From assembly GCF_946221635.1 (NCBI RefSeq), contig NZ_CAMIHB010000015.1, positions 1-64,000 on the forward strand: a stretch of DNA of 64,000 nucleotides. The letters are read 5' to 3'. The stretch comes from an uncultured Rhodoferax sp. (GTDB lineage Bacteria; Pseudomonadota; Gammaproteobacteria; Burkholderiales; Burkholderiaceae_C). Positions 61,399 through 64,000 of the stretch are shown here, in pieces (the first letter of the stretch is position 1; every line of letters begins with the position of its first letter). A model generated the notes under the pieces. The model saw only the letters and a program-made list of their open reading frames with translations, was not told where the DNA came from and did not search any database. A program made the position numbers and the translations under genes.

Positions 61399-62943
61399 AT
61401 GAAGCCGATTTGGATCGTAGATGATGACCAGTCCATCCGCTTCGTGCTGGAGAAGGCGCTGTTGCGCGAGCATTTGCCCACGCGCAGCTTTTCCAATCCA
61501 CGCGATGTACTGAGTGCCCTGGCCACGGCCGCGGACGATGAAGGCCCGCAGATCCTGGTGAGCGACATTCGCATGCCCGGTGGTTCCGGTCTGGACCTGC
61601 TCGAAAAAGTCAAAGCCAAACACCCGGGGCTGCCCGTCATCATCATGACGGCCTTCTCGGATCTGGACAGTGCGGTCAGCGCCTTCCAGGGCGGTGCGTT
61701 CGAATACCTGCCCAAGCCCTTTGACCTGCCCAAGGCGGTGGAACTGATCCGCCGTGCGGTGGAGGAAAGCCAGCGCGAAGAGGTCAGCGAAGAGCGCATG
61801 GCCGAGTCGCCCGAGATGCTGGGCCAGGCGCCCGCGATGCAGGACGTGTTCCGTGCGATTGGTCGCCTCAGTCAGAGCAATGTCACCGTCATGATCACGG
61901 GCGAATCGGGCTCGGGCAAGGAGTTGGTGGCGCGCGCGCTGCACAAGCATTCGCCACGGTCTGACGGTCCCTTTGTGGCCATCAACACGGCCGCCATTCC
62001 CAAGGACTTGCTGGAGAGTGAACTCTTTGGCCATGAGCGCGGCGCTTTCACCGGCGCGCAGACCATGCGCCGCGGCCGCTTCGAGCAGGCTGATGGCGGC
62101 ACGCTGTTCCTCGACGAAATTGGCGATATGCCCTTCGAGCTGCAGACGCGTCTGTTGCGGGTGCTGTCCGACGGCCATTTCTACCGCGTGGGCGGCCACA
62201 GCGCCGTCAAGTCGAATGTGCGTGTCATCGCGGCCACCCACCAGAACCTGGAGCAGCGTGTCAAGGACGGCGTGTTCCGCGAAGACTTGTTCCACCGCCT
62301 CAACGTGATCCGCCTGCGCCTGCCGGCCCTGCGTGAGCGCAAGGAAGACGTGGCCATGCTGACGCGCCATTTCCTGCAACAGAGCGCCAAGCAGCTGGGC
62401 GTGGAGCCCAAGCGCATCTCCGATTCGGCCCTGGCCTGGCTGGAGGGTTTCAGCTTTCCGGGCAACGTGCGCCAGTTGGAAAACATCTGCCACTGGCTGA
62501 CCGTCATGGCACCGGCCCAGGTGATCGAGCGCAAGGACTTGCCGCCCGAAGTCAGTACCGGCCGTGCCGAAAACGGCGAAGCCCTGCCGGCCAAACCCGT
62601 ATTGACCGCTGCGCCCGAAGCCCAGCTCAAGGACGTGCCGACCGACGCTGCTGCCCATGGCACCGTGGGCCATGAATCCGAGGATCTGTCCCATGTGCTG
62701 GCCCGTGCCGCGGCCGCCCATGGCCCACTGGAAGGCTGGGAGGCCGAGCTGGAGACCGAGGCCGTGGCCTTGCTGGGCTCGGGCCAGCCCGAGGTGTGGG
62801 ACACGCTCACGCGTCGCTTCGAGTCCCGCCTGATTCTGGCGGCGCTGGCCAATACCAAGGGCCGTCGCATCGAGGCCGCGCACAAGCTGGGCATAGGCCG
62901 CAACACCATCACCCGCAAGATCCAGGAGCTAGGATTGGAGTGA
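61399..62943 (+). CDS. ntrC: Nitrogen regulation activator NtrC
   Basis: Sigma-54 activator, 514 residues. Receiver domain: WIVDDDQSIRFVLEKAL, phospho-acceptor Asp in ILVSDIRMPGGSG near residue 57. AAA+ domain with Walker A GESGSGKELVARALH, the sigma-54 loop GAFTGA, and LFLDEIGDMP. C-terminal Fis-type helix-turn-helix KGRRIEAAHKLGIGRNTITR. Start: an in-frame GTG at 61387 is also possible; I prefer the ATG at 61399 because it places MKPIWIVDDD at the family start. Pairs with NtrB and should act at the sites before glnA. Confidence 0.95.
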   Translation: MKPIWIVDDDQSIRFVLEKALLREHLPTRSFSNPRDVLSALATAADDEGPQILVSDIRMPGGSGLDLLEKVKAKHPGLPVIIMTAFSDLDSAVSAFQGGAFEYLPKPFDLPKAVELIRRAVEESQREEVSEERMAESPEMLGQAPAMQDVFRAIGRLSQSNVTVMITGESGSGKELVARALHKHSPRSDGPFVAINTAAIPKDLLESELFGHERGAFTGAQTMRRGRFEQADGGTLFLDEIGDMPFELQTRLLRVLSDGHFYRVGGHSAVKSNVRVIAATHQNLEQRVKDGVFREDLFHRLNVIRLRLPALRERKEDVAMLTRHFLQQSAKQLGVEPKRISDSALAWLEGFSFPGNVRQLENICHWLTVMAPAQVIERKDLPPEVSTGRAENGEALPAKPVLTAAPEAQLKDVPTDAAAHGTVGHESEDLSHVLARAAAAHGPLEGWEAELETEAVALLGSGQPEVWDTLTRRFESRLILAALANTKGRRIEAAHKLGIGRNTITRKIQELGLE

Positions 62944-62958
62944 TTTGGAGCGTTTTAG

Positions 62959-63006
62959 GGCTCTAGCCCCCGTGGAATCTGCGCAGGCAGCTCCTGAAAC
63001 CATAGC
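62959..63006 (+). repeat. Dispersed ~45 bp repeat, copy J
   Basis: GGCTCTAGCCCCCGTGGAAT, then CTGCGCAGGCAGCTCCTGAA and ATAGC. It lies between the ntrC stop and the terminator. Confidence 0.75.
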
Positions 63007-63035
63007 AAAAAGCCGACGCATGCGTCGGCTTTTTT
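63007..63035. terminator. Bidirectional terminator between ntrC and xth
   Basis: AGCCGACGCATGCGTCGGCT is fully symmetrical, with five As before and five Ts after, so it can end both convergent genes. Confidence 0.9.
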
Positions 63036-63038
63036 GTG

Positions 63039-63812
63039 TCAGGCAGCGGGGGCAATCTCCACCACCACCGGCGCGTGGTCACTGGGGCGTTCGTTCTTGC
63101 GCGGCGTCTTGTCGATGGTGCAGGCGGTCACGCGGGAGCGCAGGGCATCGCTCACCAGGATGTGGTCGATGCGCAGGCCGCGGTTGCGCCGGAAGCCCGC
63201 ATCGCGGTAGTCCCACCAGCTGAAGCTCTTGGGCGGCTGCTCAAACAGGCGGTGGCTGTCGTGCAGGCCCAGGGCGATGAGCGCGCGCAGGTGGTAGCGC
63301 TCTTCCTCGGTGCAGTGGATGGTTTCGAACAGGCCTTCGGGGTCCCAGACATCGTCGTCGTCAAAGGTGATGTTGTAGTCGCCCATGATGAGCAACTGCG
63401 GGTGCTGTGCCAGCTCTTCCTTGACCCAGCGGCGCAGCGCCGCGAGCCATTCCATCTTGTATTCGAACTTGTCGCTGCCCGGTTCCTGCCCGTTGGGAAA
63501 GTAGGCGCCGATCACACGCACACCGTCCACTGTGCCGGTGATCACGCGGGCCATGTCATCGTCAAAACCGGGGATGTTGCGGATCACGTCCGTGGCCGGC
63601 GTGCGTGAGAGCAAGGCCACGCCGTTGTAGGTCTTCTGGCCGAAGCACTGGCTCTGATAACCAGCGGCGGCAAAAGCATCGGCCGGGAACTTGTCATCGG
63701 TGAGCTTGAGTTCCTGCAGCGCCAGCACGTCCACCGGGTTGGCCGCCAGCCAGTCCAGCACCTGCGGCAGGCGCACGCCCAAAGAGTTCACGTTCCAGGT
63801 GGCAAGTTTCAT
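63039..63812 (-). CDS. xth: Exodeoxyribonuclease III
   Basis: AP endonuclease and 3'-5' exonuclease for base-excision repair. 257 residues of the ExoIII/APE1 fold: MKLATWNVNSLGVRLPQVLDWL, LALQELKLTDDKFP (metal-binding Glu), NGVALLSR, GAYFPNGQEPGSDKFEYK, MGDYNITFDD, RNRGLRIDHILVSDAL, and PSDHAPVVVEI with the catalytic Asp/His. ATG at 63812. Confidence 0.95.
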   Translation of the reverse strand: MKLATWNVNSLGVRLPQVLDWLAANPVDVLALQELKLTDDKFPADAFAAAGYQSQCFGQKTYNGVALLSRTPATDVIRNIPGFDDDMARVITGTVDGVRVIGAYFPNGQEPGSDKFEYKMEWLAALRRWVKEELAQHPQLLIMGDYNITFDDDDVWDPEGLFETIHCTEEERYHLRALIALGLHDSHRLFEQPPKSFSWWDYRDAGFRRNRGLRIDHILVSDALRSRVTACTIDKTPRKNERPSDHAPVVVEIAPAA

Positions 63813-63865
63813 GGTGGCAAAGGTAACAGCGTTGGCGCTGGAGTCTACGCGAGTGCAGCCTACTT

Positions 63866-64000
63866 TCAGCCCTTGGCACGGAACTCAGCCAGCCAACCCA
63901 AGAAGTCTTCCGCCGGCATGGGGCGGGCGATCAGGTAGCCTTGGGCCATGTCGCAGCCCAGGGAGGCCAGCAGGTCCCATTGGGCCTGGGTTTCTACGCC
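63866..64000 (-). CDS. EAL-domain protein, 3' end only
   Basis: The last 44 codons of a gene continuing past the right edge. The reading GVETQAQWDLLASLGCDMAQGYLIARPMPAEDFLGWL is typical of the C-terminal end of EAL cyclic di-GMP phosphodiesterases (QGYLIARPMP). Whether a GGDEF, receiver or sensor part lies ahead cannot be told. Confidence 0.85.
   Translation of the reverse strand, partial: GVETQAQWDLLASLGCDMAQGYLIARPMPAEDFLGWLAEFRAKG

Overview
The window reads as a chromosomal segment of a high-GC betaproteobacterium of the order Burkholderiales, most likely family Comamonadaceae (Rhodoferax, Polaromonas or Acidovorax-like). The evidence is an aroA-cmk gene fusion, a tmRNA encoding the tag ANDERFALAA, the gyrA / ompA / ubiG / gph / ssrA order, and a family of dispersed ~45 bp repeats of a kind I associate with this family. 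Nearly all of it is ordinary coding sequence with short gaps.

Layout. 1-55 may be the end of an IS3-like element. 93-2621 (minus) is thrB, a BPSS1780-type membrane protein gene and a FecR-domain gene. 2680-9192 (plus) is polA and two tandem chemoreceptor genes, both ending in a DWETF tether. 9299-11037 is a dienelactone hydrolase and a ZIP metal transporter. 11152-17717 is a TetR/CerR regulator, preceded by a perfect 34 bp palindrome, with a complete RND efflux pump. 17742-20767 (minus) is a CHASE-PAS histidine kinase and an SseA-type sulfurtransferase. 22505-24639 (minus) is an EamA transporter and a Rieske oxygenase. 24836-27993 is the isoprenoid block xseB-ispA-dxs. 28199-32073 is a TRAP transporter split into convergent units. 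32209-33492 is nhaD.

The most unusual region is about 20894-22477. Three small unknown genes of visibly lower GC lie head to tail, and each ends in an attC-like recombination site whose R'' box contains the stop codon. For genes 2 and 3 the R'' box at the end of the unit is the exact reverse complement of the R' box at its start, which is the signature of integron gene cassettes. No integrase gene is visible in the window, so this looks like a cassette cluster without an integrase.

33750-47940 is one long minus-strand series: gyrA, serC, pheA, tyrA, aroA-cmk, rpsA, ihfB, lapA, lapB, hldE1, hldD, comEA-like, crcB. It combines aromatic amino acid and serine synthesis, translation, and LPS heptose supply with its control by LapAB. 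48176-50671 (plus) is ompA-like, ubiG, gph and ssrA. 50748-53132 is a sugar locus (PfkB kinase, FucU/RbsD mutarotase, transaldolase-like). 53137-57918 holds a membrane-anchored unknown, a degenerate HD-GYP response regulator, an RsuA-type pseudouridine synthase, an EI24 membrane protein and a CinA-type protein. 57922-62943 is the nitrogen locus: two NtrC-type sites and a sigma-54 promoter before glnA, then a secreted unknown, ntrB and ntrC. The window closes with xth and the 3' end of an EAL-domain gene.

Ten copies of the ~45 bp repeat are scattered through the window. Five lie inside reading frames without breaking them (polA, the RND outer membrane and adaptor genes, the aroA part of aroA-cmk, and the pseudouridine synthase).
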